A DNA stretch of 64,000 nucleotides. Source: Paragonimus westermani (taxonomy: Eukaryota; Platyhelminthes; Trematoda; Plagiorchiida; Troglotrematidae). This document shows positions 44,701-56,997 of the stretch, in pieces (positions within the stretch are counted from its first letter, which is position 1; every line of letters begins with the position of its first letter). The stretch is from the NCBI GenBank assembly GCA_008508345.1, contig QNGE01000733.1, positions 170,504 through 234,503 of the forward strand, read 5' to 3'. Both the position numbers and the translations under genes were made by a program. The notes beneath the pieces are model-generated. The model was not told the DNA's origin. It saw only the letters and a program-made list of their open reading frames with translations, and ran no database searches.

Positions 44701-47700
44701 TGTCTGTCACGCTAAGTCCGCAGTGTGGACCGGTATAGAGCCGGTAGCATGTATCAGACTGACGTAGCGAATTAGCAGGTTGAAATGGATTGGATCACGT
44801 CACAGGCCTATTCTTCTCTGCATTTTTCAACCACACCAATATTATTGTACAGTGGGGGAATCTCGGACAAATTTGGATACCATATATACCATTGGTTATT
44901 TCACACCATCTTTTGACCTATGGACACTTTTTGGTCAAAAAGTTTGAAAGACGAAATAAATAGGTATAATCATTGAGCTCATTGTTGTTTGATACTTCAG
45001 TTGTGTGTCGATCATAACTTGACTTGCTCTGAGTTCTCTCGCTCTTGTTTAAGTACATTTCTCAGGTATGTTTTTTAGCTCACTCGCATTACTTCCGTTC
45101 GTAGTGAAGAACCGATGTTACAATTTCCTAAAATAACGTGAACAAGATAGTGGTTTCTTTAAGTATACTGACCAGTGGGCTACTAAGCAAAAACTTGTGG
45201 TTACTAGTCGTGAACCTACCCAGTAGAAAGTTAACAAAACACACCTAGTATCAGTCGTCACATTCACACAAACTTTTCAGTCACCAATTTCAAAATGAAG
45301 TACCTTAAATATCATTACTCAACATCGTTCAACAAGCTCGGCAATTTCTGCAATGTCAACTCGGCCGAGAAGTTTTGGGCTTTGGATCACAGTTAGCAGG
45401 ACACTCATTGCGTTTCCACACGAAGAGAGCTAGCAGATTGATTACCACTCGTAGATTAATGTGAATAAGGGACTAGATGTAATAATTTCGTTGAGTGTAA
45501 TGGGGGGGGGGACAACGATGAAGTGGAAACGACTACTAGGGTCCAAATCCTGGCCGTATCAAAGATATGCACTGCTTGTAGGCTCTGACAAGGAGCCGAT
45601 TGAAATGTCTGTCAGAATGTGAACTCTGTCTGTAAAAGCGAATTATTTTCACCCCAGCTTTTATTGTTCATTACTCCATCCATGAACGTTCGTTGGACCG
45701 AGCTTAGCACATGACACCGTCAAGGCAACGCACAAACCTATTCAGGGTTCCCGGTTCAAACGATGAGATCGACAAGATGGTTACCACCAGGACAGCAGTT
45801 AACAATCATACATCACCGTGTAACTTCTCGATTGTTTTTCTTATTTTTAATATATGTTCTGGTTAATCTCCACTTGAATGGTTCGGTAGTGCAAAACCAG
45901 CCCTGGAAGTTCTGTTCCACAGTCGTGCGTCGAAGATAAAAGACCTGGGAAAACCACTCAGTTTCAATCTCTCTCGTGCGGATCAAGATTTCATCCCGAC
46001 AAGTATGCAATCTTGGAGTTCCTACGGCGCAAGCTACTCGTGCAAACTGTGCGTTCGAGTTCGCGTTATGTTCGTATTTACTTGCAATTTTGAACAGCGT
46101 CATTCGTGGATAGGGCGGCTTGTAGCATTCAGCTTACGACGATCCCGCCAGTTCACTAAACATGAGCTGCACTGTCTTCGTCTTCATATTGTGTACTCCT
46201 TCGGATTGCACCGGCTTAGTAACTACTGCCTGGATTGATAAGAGTAGTCTGATGTTATTATGCCCGATGAGATGGCCATGGTTCACACAATCTTTCATGC
46301 ACCCCCGTCGGTCATCCGATCAACTTTGTTCACTGGTTTCCATCAGTGGCCGTCCTTCGTTCACCGGACGGAAAACAAGTCTGTCGAATGCGGCGTGATG
46401 GTCGATAAACACCGAAACAATCGACGATCAGTTGAATTGTGGAAGACTAATTCGTCGCGATTCCAAGTCAGGAAGTTGAGTAGATGACAGGATTACTGGA
46501 CAAATCGTGGGGGCCAGTTCCTGCCCAGCCAAATCATACCAGTAAACACTTACTCCGAAGGGATACAACAGCTTGTTATTATCATGGGTGCCTTGGCACA
46601 CAACATTCATCTTCATTTGTCTCCTCATTCATTCAGTAGATTTCTAATGAATCGGCACCTCTGCCTTAGCACTGAGTACCCCTGTAGTAAGTCGTTTATG
46701 CATTGTCTGTTGACACTGTGTTCAACAGAGCTTAACTCTCTCTCTCTCTCTACTGAGGTCAACCCACCAACCTTGGTACAGAACGTGTACTTTTCTGGAT
46801 AAATTCATATGCTCGGCTCACCTGTTCTGAAACCTGACAACTTACGCATCACCGAGGGTATCAACTTAACAATACCACAGAATTTCTCACTTAACGGAAA
46901 AGGAAAGCGAAACCTTGTCATCAGTGGACAGTCTTGTAGTCGAGTTAAAGGAAGTGATGAAAAAGTTTGCAATAAGTTCGACGAATGTTACGTTTCATGT
47001 TGCCAGACACGCATAAGATCAAACAGTCGTCTCAGAGAATGGGATGCATAGTCACTTTAGAAACCCGGCTGAAGTGATAGCCAGCTATATAATACAAGCT
47101 AAAGAGTCCAGCTACCACCACTTTCAAATTTCTAGGGTCGATCGTAACCACCCGGTTGCAACAGACGCAGAGTTCCTGATTGGTATGCTTGCCTGTTTAT
47201 GTGAACTTATGGGAAGTTACCAATCGGCATCGGTAGAATAAAACTCTTGTGCCACCAGTTCCATCTACAGTGATCGAAATAACACCACCTGCGGAAATGA
47301 TGGCGTTCATTAATAGAACACCTATAGTTGCCATGCTACTGAGCATTGCTGATTTCGAAACATAACTACTTCAAACTTCCACGTGACACCATTGATTGGA
47401 TTGTCAATAATATAGCTGAAAGCATCCGTTTTATATCCATTTATATGCATTTGCTGCAGGTACGTTCTTGCTGTACACGCATTATCGCCGAATAAATAAT
47501 TTGCAGGCAACTACTCTATGATTTTGCAGCCTCATACTGCCTGAGCGACAATTGTATCCAGTGAGTACGGTGCAGGATTTGGAAAAGGCAGTCAGAGGTA
47601 GTTTTACGGGAAAATGTCTGAACACCAAAATAACGGGATGTTACCTTCATTTTGTACAGTGCTCCTAACGTAAGATTCATCTGTTCTGTTTGCAAACAGT

Positions 47701-49493
47701 GTGTCAGAAGGATTTGTAGTGACGATTAAGATACATGTATCCAGTGTTGAATTTCGTTCCTTCATATCCGCCAGACAACGCTTTTGAGCATCGATGTCAA
47801 ACTTTCCACCCTAGTTACGTTATTTGGAATGCGTGTGGATTGGTCGACCGACGTTCCAAGGTAACGTCGCATATCGTACTTTGATTGTGTTACCGTATTC
47901 CTAAGTCCACCAAGTTCGTCACTGTTCATTCATAATGTGCAATATGTGTATCATTTAGGCATTTCGGGTGCACTAAAGACGTATACCTCAGCAACTGGAT
48001 GGCACAATGCAATGAACAACGTATCGGCATGCCAATATCCAAGTATGCAAGTATCAGAGATTAAACACATCTCAACCAGGACAAAGATTGTCCAGAACAG
48101 TTTCCAACGAAGCAATACACCACACGGAGCGCATCTGATCCGAATAGAAGCATTTGCACGATATGTGTCGACGTTCAACCCATGAACTGGTTAATTTGCT
48201 GAGATCAAACCCCTGTAGCTGTATTTTTTCAAGCGTGCACGAGTTGTTTGTCTTGTGATCAAACTGAACTAACACGAGGAGTTGCGTTAGAGATAAGTGT
48301 ACTAGGGATAAATTGTGAAGCGACAAAACAGGTCCTGATGGGTAACTCTGAAAATGGGAAGACATGTCCCTGGCTACCTGGATTCCAGTGTGTAATACAT
48401 GTATATATAGTAGAATTGTTGGGGTACACTGTCCTGAGGTGAGTTTACTCGGTATGAAGTACTCCCAGGATGACCTGTTGGGAATGAGTCGGCCAGGATG
48501 AATTGTCACTGTGTCAGATGATATTAGCAGTCCACTAACCCAAGTCACTGACAGTTTACATTACGCAAAAACTACTGTCTAGTAGACCAGAAGGAGTGAC
48601 TTACCCCCACTTGATTATACTGTCAATTGTGCGAGCTAAAATGGCCCATTACAGGAAAATTCACCGCTAAAATAGCGCAACCGACCCTTTGGAAGTAGGC
48701 TGAATGAATGAATGGATGTCACGTGCGACTTCTGGTCCAGGTCAAATCAATACTACCGAATCTAACAGTTGTTTTCACTATCAGTGGTTGGCAATCATTT
48801 CTTGGATTTTGCATTTTGTCGCGTGACACGTTATGATAACACTGTGGTGGTTTGAGAAAGAATTGACGAAAACGGTTGCTTCGTCACAATGAAGAAGCAC
48901 GTATCAATGGCCATTTTCCAAAATCAAACTGAAGTTTAACATTTTTATATGACGACTCGTTCACATAAAGAGTTAATGTAGCATTTCTCGGATTCACACG
49001 ACCATCTTCGTGACGGCATGTAACCTAGCTGCATCTGGTGTAGTTCTCCCTTTTTAGTTTCTCAAGTCACTGAAAAGAATACAGTCATTTTGAAATAATC
49101 TTTGCTTCATTTCCTAACAAAATAATATCATTAGCCTCACTGACATATGTGGCCAATCCTCTTGTCCAGCAATCTTTCGGAGGTTGTTGTTTATTCAGAA
49201 TTAGCGATTTCAGATATATTATAACGGAGTTTTGTTATTCTCGCTACTAAACGTATTACCCCAGTGTCATATTTGAGGAAGGACGGTTAGGAAAACAAGA
49301 AAATCCGGCCTATATGAAAGCTCGTGCGTTCGGTCGAAAACAAACTTCGTTAAACGGATCTTCAGGAGACTGTAATGAATTGGCCATGGTATGAACTCAG
49401 GAGCATTTACGCATAGGGAATTTAGTTTTGTTTTAAACAGCGACGATCAATACTATAAGGGGGCGTAGTCAGATCAACCTCAATTGCTTTTAC
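41753..49493. other. Long stretch without recognisable genes
   Basis: Nearly 8 kb with only short open frames lacking family motifs. A G run lies at 45502-45510 and a (CT)n tract at 46736-46751. Two related segments about 270 bases apart (around 44222-44262 and 44487-44530, sharing gcagac and caacagacgcc-like blocks) look like an old local duplication. The frame at 46809-47051 plus is not recognised. Confidence 0.4.
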
Positions 49494-49501
49494 TAAACCC
49501 A

Positions 49502-49767
49502 TTGCTCACAAGCGCGAGTGATTGAGCGTTCACATTTGATAATTCGGTCGTGCCTAATGTGAGGTCAATGGCGCAGTGGTTAACACGGTTGCCTCATGAT
49601 TGGAATGTCCGGAGTTAAAATCCCGGCAGTGGCAATGATATGCACTACTGATGAGCTCTAATGAGAGCGAAACTCGAGTCTAGTGCTTCTTTTCGAAAGA
49701 GGCTGGCTGGAAAGTCTATCTGAATGCGAACGCTGCGATCAAACATGAGTGATGGTCAACTTGAAAA
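49502..49767 (+). mobile_element. tRNA-derived SINE with intact hammerhead ribozyme
   Basis: The element of about 265 bases has a tRNA-like Pol III promoter with A box TGGCGCAGTGG (49569-49579) and B-box-like GAGTTAAAATCC (49612-49623), about 35 bases apart. A hammerhead follows at 49642-49686, then a body containing TTTCGAAAGAGGCTGGCTGG and an A-rich end (ttgaaaataa). The near-identical minus-strand copy at 31675-31918 and older copies at about 900 and 17300 confirm a dispersed family. The layout of Pol III head plus hammerhead is that of the schistosome Sm-alpha SINEs. Its own movement would depend on a LINE. Confidence 0.88.
49642..49686 (+). ncRNA. Type I hammerhead ribozyme in SINE
   Basis: Stem I is GCACTA (49642-49647) with TAGTGC (49681-49686), six perfect pairs. 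The core CTGATGA is at 49648-49654. Stem II is GCTCT (49655-49659), loop AATG, AGAGC (49664-49668), five perfect pairs. The core GAAA is at 49669-49672. Stem III is the palindrome ACTCGAGT (49672-49679). The cleavage triplet is GTC, with C17 at 49680, so the predicted cut is between 49680 and 49681. Every invariant core base is present, which predicts self-cleavage of the SINE transcript. Because stem III is a palindrome with almost no loop, it may work best as a dimer. Confidence 0.88.
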
Positions 49768-49775
49768 TAAACCCA

Positions 49776-51239
49776 GTTCAACCATTTTCTAGAGGAAATG
49801 TGCTATTCCTAAGCAATGCTAGTGGAGTTACGTTGCAAGCACTTGATAATTGGGTGACCTTTCGTCTATACAATAGGGTGAGCGTTGCCAACGTTACGTG
49901 ATCGATCACATCAAGCATGTTGGATTACAATTGTCATGCTAGATGTATCACGGCTTGTTCTGACAAAAACATAAACGATTAGATGTGTTTATTCAACTCC
50001 AGCACATGCGAATAAAACGAGAGCGCTGTCGCACCGGTTCAATCAACAGTTTTCGTCGACACAGCAGGGTACACCAATTAACTGCATCGATTTTATTAAT
50101 TGCTCGTCGCCGGATAGCTTCATGACAAGTCTACTGTTACACCAGACCAGAAAACTCCACATCAGGCGGATGGACACGATTCGAAAGGGAGGTTGACTCG
50201 CTTCGCTCGTCGCATTCGACAGGTGAATCACAATGCAGTGCGTATAGGTTGCGTCAATCGACCATTCTTGTAGATGATTTCATTCGCGGACGACCCGATG
50301 TTCAGGTAACTGCATGATGGTATATGGGCGTGCACGCAATCAGCCCAGTCTGAGATATTTCGGTCACATGTGCACACACAATCCACTGGTTTGTCCTGGG
50401 TTTGTGCCACCCGTGCCGCGGTCACCATCAGTTTGCATGACGGCCGGCGTTTCACGACCGCCTGGTGGGCGGAGCTGTTGGTCAAATTGGGAGCAGACGT
50501 GCTAGAATGATGCAAATCATCGTTTGATTGACGTATGAGCACCTAAGTGGTTGTGTGGTTGATTTCCAGTCTCGTACATGCGTGCGTACATGTACGCAAA
50601 CAAGCGGTACGTGGGTCATCAGAACTCAGACAGCGTACCCTCTTATCTGTTGTGTAACATTGACATTGAGCGTTGAAACACAATTTAGCTGCTGGAAGCA
50701 GTATGGCATGACGTGGTCAGTTCCATCGGCACAATCATTCTAGTCCTGGTTCCAGAAGGGTATGTAACATTTTGTGCTGTATGTTTGGCCATGTCTATTA
50801 GCAGTAGTACTGGTGGGTTTACCAACAACCTAGTCATTCATCCGTTAACCGACTTTTGGCGACGAAATTACTGTGATTCGCCACCCTCTTTCTGTAGCAA
50901 TAGCTGTTATAGACATGACCAATGACCTGATATTCAAGATCTACTGACGCCAAATAAGTTCTATAGTTTTTAGGTTCTTACGTACCTTCTGTGACGATAC
51001 ACCAACCCTGCTTCGTACCACTTGCCTTTCGAGAAGTGATGATTTCCCACTCTCACAATAAGTCAATCATTCTAGTCCACGAAGCATGTCGATAAGCCAT
51101 AGTTGCTCGCAAGCAAGCAAGATTGATTTCCCTTGACTTCAACGGAAAATAAATCACGTTTGCTTTTTAGTTTTGAATCATCTGTTATAAAACGGTTAAT
51201 GAAGTAGTGTACTTCTGGTATTGATATGTTTGCCGAGCT
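49776..51239. other. No recognisable gene
   Basis: Short open frames only. A perfect 14-bp palindrome GCGTACATGTACGC lies at 50584-50597. Confidence 0.45.
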
Positions 51240-51295
51240 TGGCATTTAGGTTGCAAACGTTTCCTCACCAAGCGAGGTGACATCATCAGTGCGTG
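51240..51295 (-). repeat. Dispersed repeat with hammerhead-like core, second family, copy A
   Basis: On the minus strand the core reads GCA-CTGATGA (51289-51283), a stem TCACC with GGTGA, then GAAA (51263-51260), CGTT and TGCAACC. Order and core bases fit a minimal type I hammerhead with cleavage after GTT. Stem I is weak here (GCA/TGC). Stem II has a bulged base next to the core. The same block recurs at 57036-57078. Confidence 0.45.
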
Positions 51296-52059
51296 AGTGT
51301 TTCAGCGTATAGTTTTGAATGTGGAGAGGGGACCTTATGAGGTGGCAGAAAACCGAACTTGGTGATAAATCCGCCGTCTAGAAGAGGAGTGGTAGTGCGT
51401 TTACTTTCCAGCATAGTAACACCCGGCAGTATTTTCTAGCGCCGCCCGCGCAAACCAGTGTTGCTCACTCTCATAGCAGGTATAAATCTGTTCTGATTCT
51501 ACAGTATCCAGACTTCGACCGAAAGCCGTTGGTGTCTCTTGAAGCGGTGCAGTCTGTGATTACCATGTAAGTGGCTTTTTGATTCAGCATTCCCATGCTG
51601 ACTTGATTCTGAATCAGAACCAGAGAGCTGTTTGCGGGCCGCTCGACAGCTGTGCAGAGGAACATTTTTCAACCAAGGAGCATCACAACCAATCGGTTGA
51701 CTTCAACTTGCCCATCATATTCATAGGAGAGGCGTACTTTCAGTACAGTCCATTATTTCAAAGTAAAATGTCTAATTACCTTCCCGCTTCACTCACAATA
51801 TATTGGCAACATTTATTACGGTGAAAGACCTGACCAGTCGAGCTGTCTCAGAAGGTCAGTGGAGTGTTGGCAATCTACGGTTACATTCAGTAAACCCCGA
51901 TCGAGGAGCTGCCACGTCACAACTACACGAATAATCATAGACATGCCACCGGCCAGGAAATGTAACACAGCCGAAGCGACTAACAATGCTATCAGCATGT
52001 CCAGCCACACTTTTTACAAGCGTACAGGCTTGATTAATTTATCGGACAAAGAATATGTG
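51296..52059. other. No recognisable gene
   Basis: Short open frames only, without family motifs. Confidence 0.4.
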
Positions 52060-52084
52060 GTAGTTGTAGTAGTAGTAGTAGTAG
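52060..52084. repeat. (GTA)n trinucleotide repeat
   Basis: About eight GTA/GTT units. They produce the Val run in the overlapping open frame, which is not evidence of a gene. Confidence 0.9.
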
Positions 52085-55000
52085 ACTGGGCTGGTGATTC
52101 AGCAAATAGTCCTGTGGCAAGTAACATTTGCACGTGCATCACTAATGAACATCAAGTGCATTACACGAACTGCGGCTTTGTGGGCATGTGGGCCGCCACA
52201 CACCCACACTATTCGGTGTTTGCTTGGAGGCCTGTCTTGTAAGCGCGCGTGGTGTTGGGTTCAACAGCCACACAACAGGTCTCATGGTCACTGCTGTGAT
52301 GACAAGTGACCTATGAATTGATGAAACATAATCTTTCACAACTCGCATCATCACCATCAGCAGTATGGATGGTGCCGAATTCTTCCTATATATCTCCAGG
52401 TGTCTGCAAACTTCGCATATAAGGGCTTTGAGAGTAGGTGTCGACAACCACATGGAGATAGGGAGTTCACATGACATGCGTGTTGTCCAGTCCAGTTGCT
52501 ATGTCTTGGATGTGTACACATACGTACACAATATTTTGCTTGTCTGGACAGCACGGCCACGTCAATTCAACATGTCGTTAGTTCGATATAAAACACACAT
52601 CAACACATGCGGTTTGCCCAAAGAACCGGGGGACTGTGAGTGTACCGAGAGAATGAAAGTGACTGCCGTACACTTGTCTACTTGTACAAACGGCTGGCCC
52701 AGCAACACGTCCCCATACATCACCACCACCAGTCTGTGCGACCAACCCCACCACCACAGACGCAGGCAGCAGCGTCGTAGACAATGGCGGCACAATACGT
52801 TCACTACTTGCAGGTCACTTCCTTTGCTGTGAATATTGCAGACGGTCACGTGAACGCAAGTTGTGATCGGGCCGCGGAAAAAAGGACGCCCATATGTCAT
52901 ACCACCTAAACACTAGTTACGATTGTGTGAAGGCATTCGGACGATCCTGTGGGTTCTCGAAAGAGAGAAACCAAAGAAGATGACAATAGCAAATACTTTG
53001 AAAAATCCACTTGTTATAGCTAACAAGCAGTTGAAGATAATTTTGTTAACAATTTGAGGGCCACTGACATGTTTCCTTGGCTTTGACATTCCTACGAAAA
53101 TTTCAGCCAACTCGAGATCCTTTCTTGTCCCAGTTCCTCAGGTGAACTTCGATCTGTGTGATTACGAGATGAACCTGTCAGTCACTATCTTATCCACGTT
53201 CTATCAGTCATAACCGAACTACCACACGCAAAAGCCTAGTCACAACTTTTTATACACCACCCTCTATCAGCCAAAAACACAGCAGTTAAACGACGGTACT
53301 TGGTGGCCGATCGATTTCGCAAACGTCATGTAACCGGATTTCGACTGTGTACGAAAAAACCAGACGCCAGTAATAACTTATGGTTGTTGGTTGATAAACC
53401 CCGACTGATGAGTCAACAAACAGAACTGAAACTAATTGTAAGCGTAGATATTAAGTAAGCTGTTAGCCGAAAGACCAGTAAACGGTTTTATATACATCAA
53501 CATGATAGCACTCACTTTGGACCAACGTCCCTTCGAAATAATGACGTCAACAACGTTTCCATGGGAGGAACAAATGAACACACGAATGAACGAATGAACA
53601 ACGGATAGATCGCTAGGCTGAGGTAGTTATTTTAGGGAGATAATTGCGCAATCCCACTTCGTTGACCGCTGATCACGACCTGGTACTCGTACCGGTTCGT
53701 CGCGTAGCCGGATCGCTCGGATTGTAACCGGCTTCTATATGGTTTACGCCATAGCGGTTAAGTGGGGTAAGTAGGATGTTCGACTGTCAACCGCCAGGCG
53801 TTGACAACTAACCAACTTTACAGAATTCGGAACTCACTTCACCCCTCAACTTATCAGTTCTCTGTGAGCAAGAGATGAAACGAGACATACTGGTTTTAGA
53901 CGTTTTGATCAGTCAACGTGAAGACGGCACGATAAGGCGCGCGGTATATCGAAATTCAACGTGCTAGTAAAGAAGTGGGGATTAGTCCGAACCCTGATCA
54001 ATTCAGCCATATGAATGTGTATCGATGACAGCATAAATAGAAAAGAAGAATTTCTGAAGGACGTTTTTTACAGGTTATGCGGACAAATCTATGGAAATTC
54101 ATTGTGAACCGCAGATGACCCAAATTTACACTGACTGCTTCCAATAAACAAATTTGGCTGAATTTGACCTTTAAAAGTGATCACATAGCACCCAGTGTAG
54201 AAGAAAAGTTACCATAAACTTTAGATCCTACCCACCCAGCTGCTGCACTGTGACTGTTGTTCTCCACTCGCATTGTCAATTCCCATCTTTCCTATCGTGA
54301 TCCAACGGACTATTTTGCCTCTCATTGAATTTACCAGTTCAATCGCATTTGCGGTGACAAGCATATTGGTAGGGCAGAACGGGGTATGCAGCGGATAGTG
54401 GACACACATCTAAGTGGTTATTGAACGAGAAGACTCAGCAACCGCATGCAATGTACCCGCGAGGGTGGAACTCAACAACTTCGATTGGTAAACACATCTT
54501 GGTTCCAGGTCACTTGGTTGACCCATTCACATCGTTCAGTGTTGTTACGCAATCCAAGCCCGAGGCTGTCGGTGTTTTCGGGAACCATTCTAATCAAGCA
54601 AAATCGACAAAAGGTGCAGACGCAATCAGTATTGTTGTTGTGGGACTGACTCTGATTGGTTAACGCGTGTTTAACTGCTGTTCTTGTTGTCATGCATCTT
54701 TGTACAACAGTTTCATGTACGCGACCGTCAAGGCTAGACGAAATGTCAACATTTCACAACATTTCTGCTTTTGTCGTGTTGATGAAGTGGGTCAACGGAA
54801 CTCACTGTTTTGAAATGAGGTTCGTCTCGTAATATCGCCATGGAAAGTTCGGACTTTGAACAACAAGGAGTCACTTATCCACTGAACAGCTTAGATATCA
54901 CATTGCTTAAGATAACGTAGATTGCAATCCCTCCAGAAAAAAGTCTGAATAAGCAGCAGACTTCAGGGTGTTGCACAAACGTGAAATCACATTTGTCCTG

Positions 55001-55239
55001 TGCCAGTGAGGCAAGACACTGGTCCTTGTCTAACCATAATGTCAAGCCTCACAACATGAGACAGCTCATACGCTTCAAAATGGAACGGATTTCTATGCTC
55101 AACGGTGACGTTTGTGAATTCCAGCGTGAACTGATTGAGAAATCCTTTTGGGGCAGTCGAGCCCTTGGATCATTTAGCGGATTCCATATAACAGTGGGAT
55201 GGGTGGGTATCAGAGTCCAAATGTGAATTTTCTGAGCTC
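52085..55239. other. No recognisable gene
   Basis: Open frames on both strands at 52142-52900 overlap in a GC-richer, stop-poor stretch and show no motifs. A hairpin-like AGCCGG...CCGGCT element related to 3861-3893 lies at 53706-53733. The frame at 54421-54663 plus has protein-like composition but no family I know. Confidence 0.4.
53706..53733. repeat. Hairpin related to 3861-3893
   Basis: AGCCGGATC at the left and gattgtaaccggct at the right match the hairpin at 3861-3893, with a different centre. Confidence 0.45.
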
Positions 55240-55249
55240 CTGGTGTGGC

Positions 55250-55330
55250 TTCGTAGCTCATCTCGTAGAGCGCTTGTCGCGTTGAGACAAGCTGTTTCTG
55301 CCGCTGGTTCGAAACCGGCTAAAGCACTGA
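55250..55330 (+). pseudogene. tRNA-like sequence (decayed tRNA or SINE head)
   Basis: Three arms fold well: D arm GCTC-ATCTCGTA-GAGC, anticodon-like arm TTGTC-GCGTTGA-GACAA, and T arm GCTGG-TTCGAAA-CCGGC with a canonical B box. The acceptor arm pairs poorly (about four of seven). The anticodon loop has C instead of the invariant T before the would-be GTT anticodon. The variable region is about 11 bases. It is unlikely to be a working tRNA. It could be a tRNA pseudogene or the head of another SINE. Confidence 0.55.
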
Positions 55331-55840
55331 ATTTTTACGGTTGGGTCTCACCTAAAAACAGATTTCGGCCCATATCCTGGCAAACACACTAGCTGAGTGG
55401 AAACTGAGTGAAAACAGTGACTGCTTTGATCGCATGATAGATAAACGCTGCTACTACATAACTTCAGCAGCTTCGAACAAGCATGGAAAACGACTTGAAC
55501 TGCTAATCCAATCATTTATCTCACTAAAGTAACCTAAGAACTGAGTGGACTATATATGATACTGGGGATTATGGGCTTGGAATAGCTTTCGAGTTCGTAC
55601 TTGAATCGAAACTTTCAGTGCAAATAATTAAGGAAATGCCCTCCGATTGGTTGCGGTAGGAAGTTTTTGTGCATCAGACAAGAACCCGCATTTATAGATA
55701 TGCATCAGTTTTAAAGAAGTGACAGCCTGTCCTTGACTAATTTCAGAGGCACCAGCAAAGTTCCAAAGTGTAGGCTGATTGGTGCAACACAGAACAAAGA
55801 ACTTGGGGAATAACAGAAGACATAACATTAAATTGATATA

Positions 55841-55926
55841 CAGATTGGGAATAACACAACGTTTCGAGCAAGTTGTAATACTCAACGTTTCAACCACCTC
55901 GGGTGGCCTTCCTCAGGAGTGTTGTA
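55841..55926 (-). repeat. Dispersed repeat with hammerhead-like core, copy B (ends at n)
   Basis: The minus strand (55923-55877) reads AACACTC, CTGAGGA, stem CCACC-CGA-GGTGG, TT-GAAA-CGTT, GAGTATT. Stem I pairs with one mismatch. AACGTT around stem III is self-complementary, a feature of hammerheads that act as dimers. A second GAAACGTT follows about 20 bases further on. The copy runs into the n at 55927, so its upstream part may be misassembled. Confidence 0.5.
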
Positions 55927-55927
55927 N

Positions 55928-56997
55928 GGCAGTGAATCGAGTAGATTTTCATCACGCTGTAGTAATCACAAAGTGCGGTAGAACCAAGAATATGTAGTAT
56001 CACCGTCGTCATCGGTAATGTGCCAATACCAGCTCCGCCTTCACGACATTTTTGGGAAGATTTAGGTTTTCCGGCACACATCAGAGTGTATGATAAATGC
56101 AGTCTACAAAAACTGTACAACATTTATTTCAGGGACATATAAACCTCATTCGCACAAAAGCAAAGCCTCCAATTATCAGTGTGCGTTAAGTGAAGCTTTA
56201 ACAATGGAGTGATACAATAAACCTTTTATCGTTGATGCATTACGACTAGTGTTAGTGTGTTGGGTTCATATGAGGGGAAACCACACTGATATGTAGCATT
56301 ACAACTTTCAAATTTATCTTTGACTGATTTAATGCCTTATTTGCTTTTCATGATACACCAGTCTTTTATCATTCAATCAGTGCGGGATCTTCGAAATGGT
56401 TTGGTGATATACGAGTCCTGACTCTGAAGCATTCAGTTGATAATCCTAACAATCAGTCAATTTCCGGACCCATTCCAGTCAAACTCTGAAATGGAACCAT
56501 ATACACGGAAATGGAGTGTACTTACACAAGCATTTCCGTAGCTGTATGAACTATTACGCAAACAGACGAGCTAAACCCGACTGAAACCACAAACCCCTTT
56601 CAAAGAGCTGAGGCGAAGTTCTTTCAGCTGCATCTAGTCGATTACCCAATGCTATGTCGTGGCCGGATCTATAGTGTATGCAAATGAAGCAGCTAACTTC
56701 GAACGGGGTGCTGCGAACACCGTAGAAGGGGGACTACGATTTATCTTCAACTGATCAAGTATTTGCATATAAATCGATCATTCGTTGCGCTACCATGTTG
56801 TACGTATCCACGGGATGTTTACAATCGGAGCGGGCAGCAACCACTTGAGAAATTCTGCAGCGAGATTCCTCGAAGCATGTAGGAAACACAAAATAGAGGG
56901 TAACGAGTAGAATGAAAAACTACGAACTACCCTCATCAATATCCACATTTCTGATATCTGGAAACAGCGTTGGTGTTGGTCGTAGCTCGGGTTGAGG
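55928..56997. other. No recognisable gene
   Basis: No coding motif, RNA gene or named repeat recognised. Confidence 0.4.

Larger units (their letters stand above)
49494..49775 (+). repeat. Possible target-site duplication around SINE
   Basis: TAAACCCA occurs at 49494-49501 and again at 49768-49775, directly flanking the SINE. An 8-base direct repeat at both ends is what L1/RTE-style retroposition leaves. The length is short enough that chance is possible. Confidence 0.5.

Noticed and set aside
48072..48548. 158-codon minus-strand open frame
   Set aside because: No recognisable motif, composition unlike a structured protein, overlapping open frames on the other strand, and a length within what chance gives in this window.
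52062..52084. Val run as a protein feature
   Set aside because: It is the translation of a GTA microsatellite.
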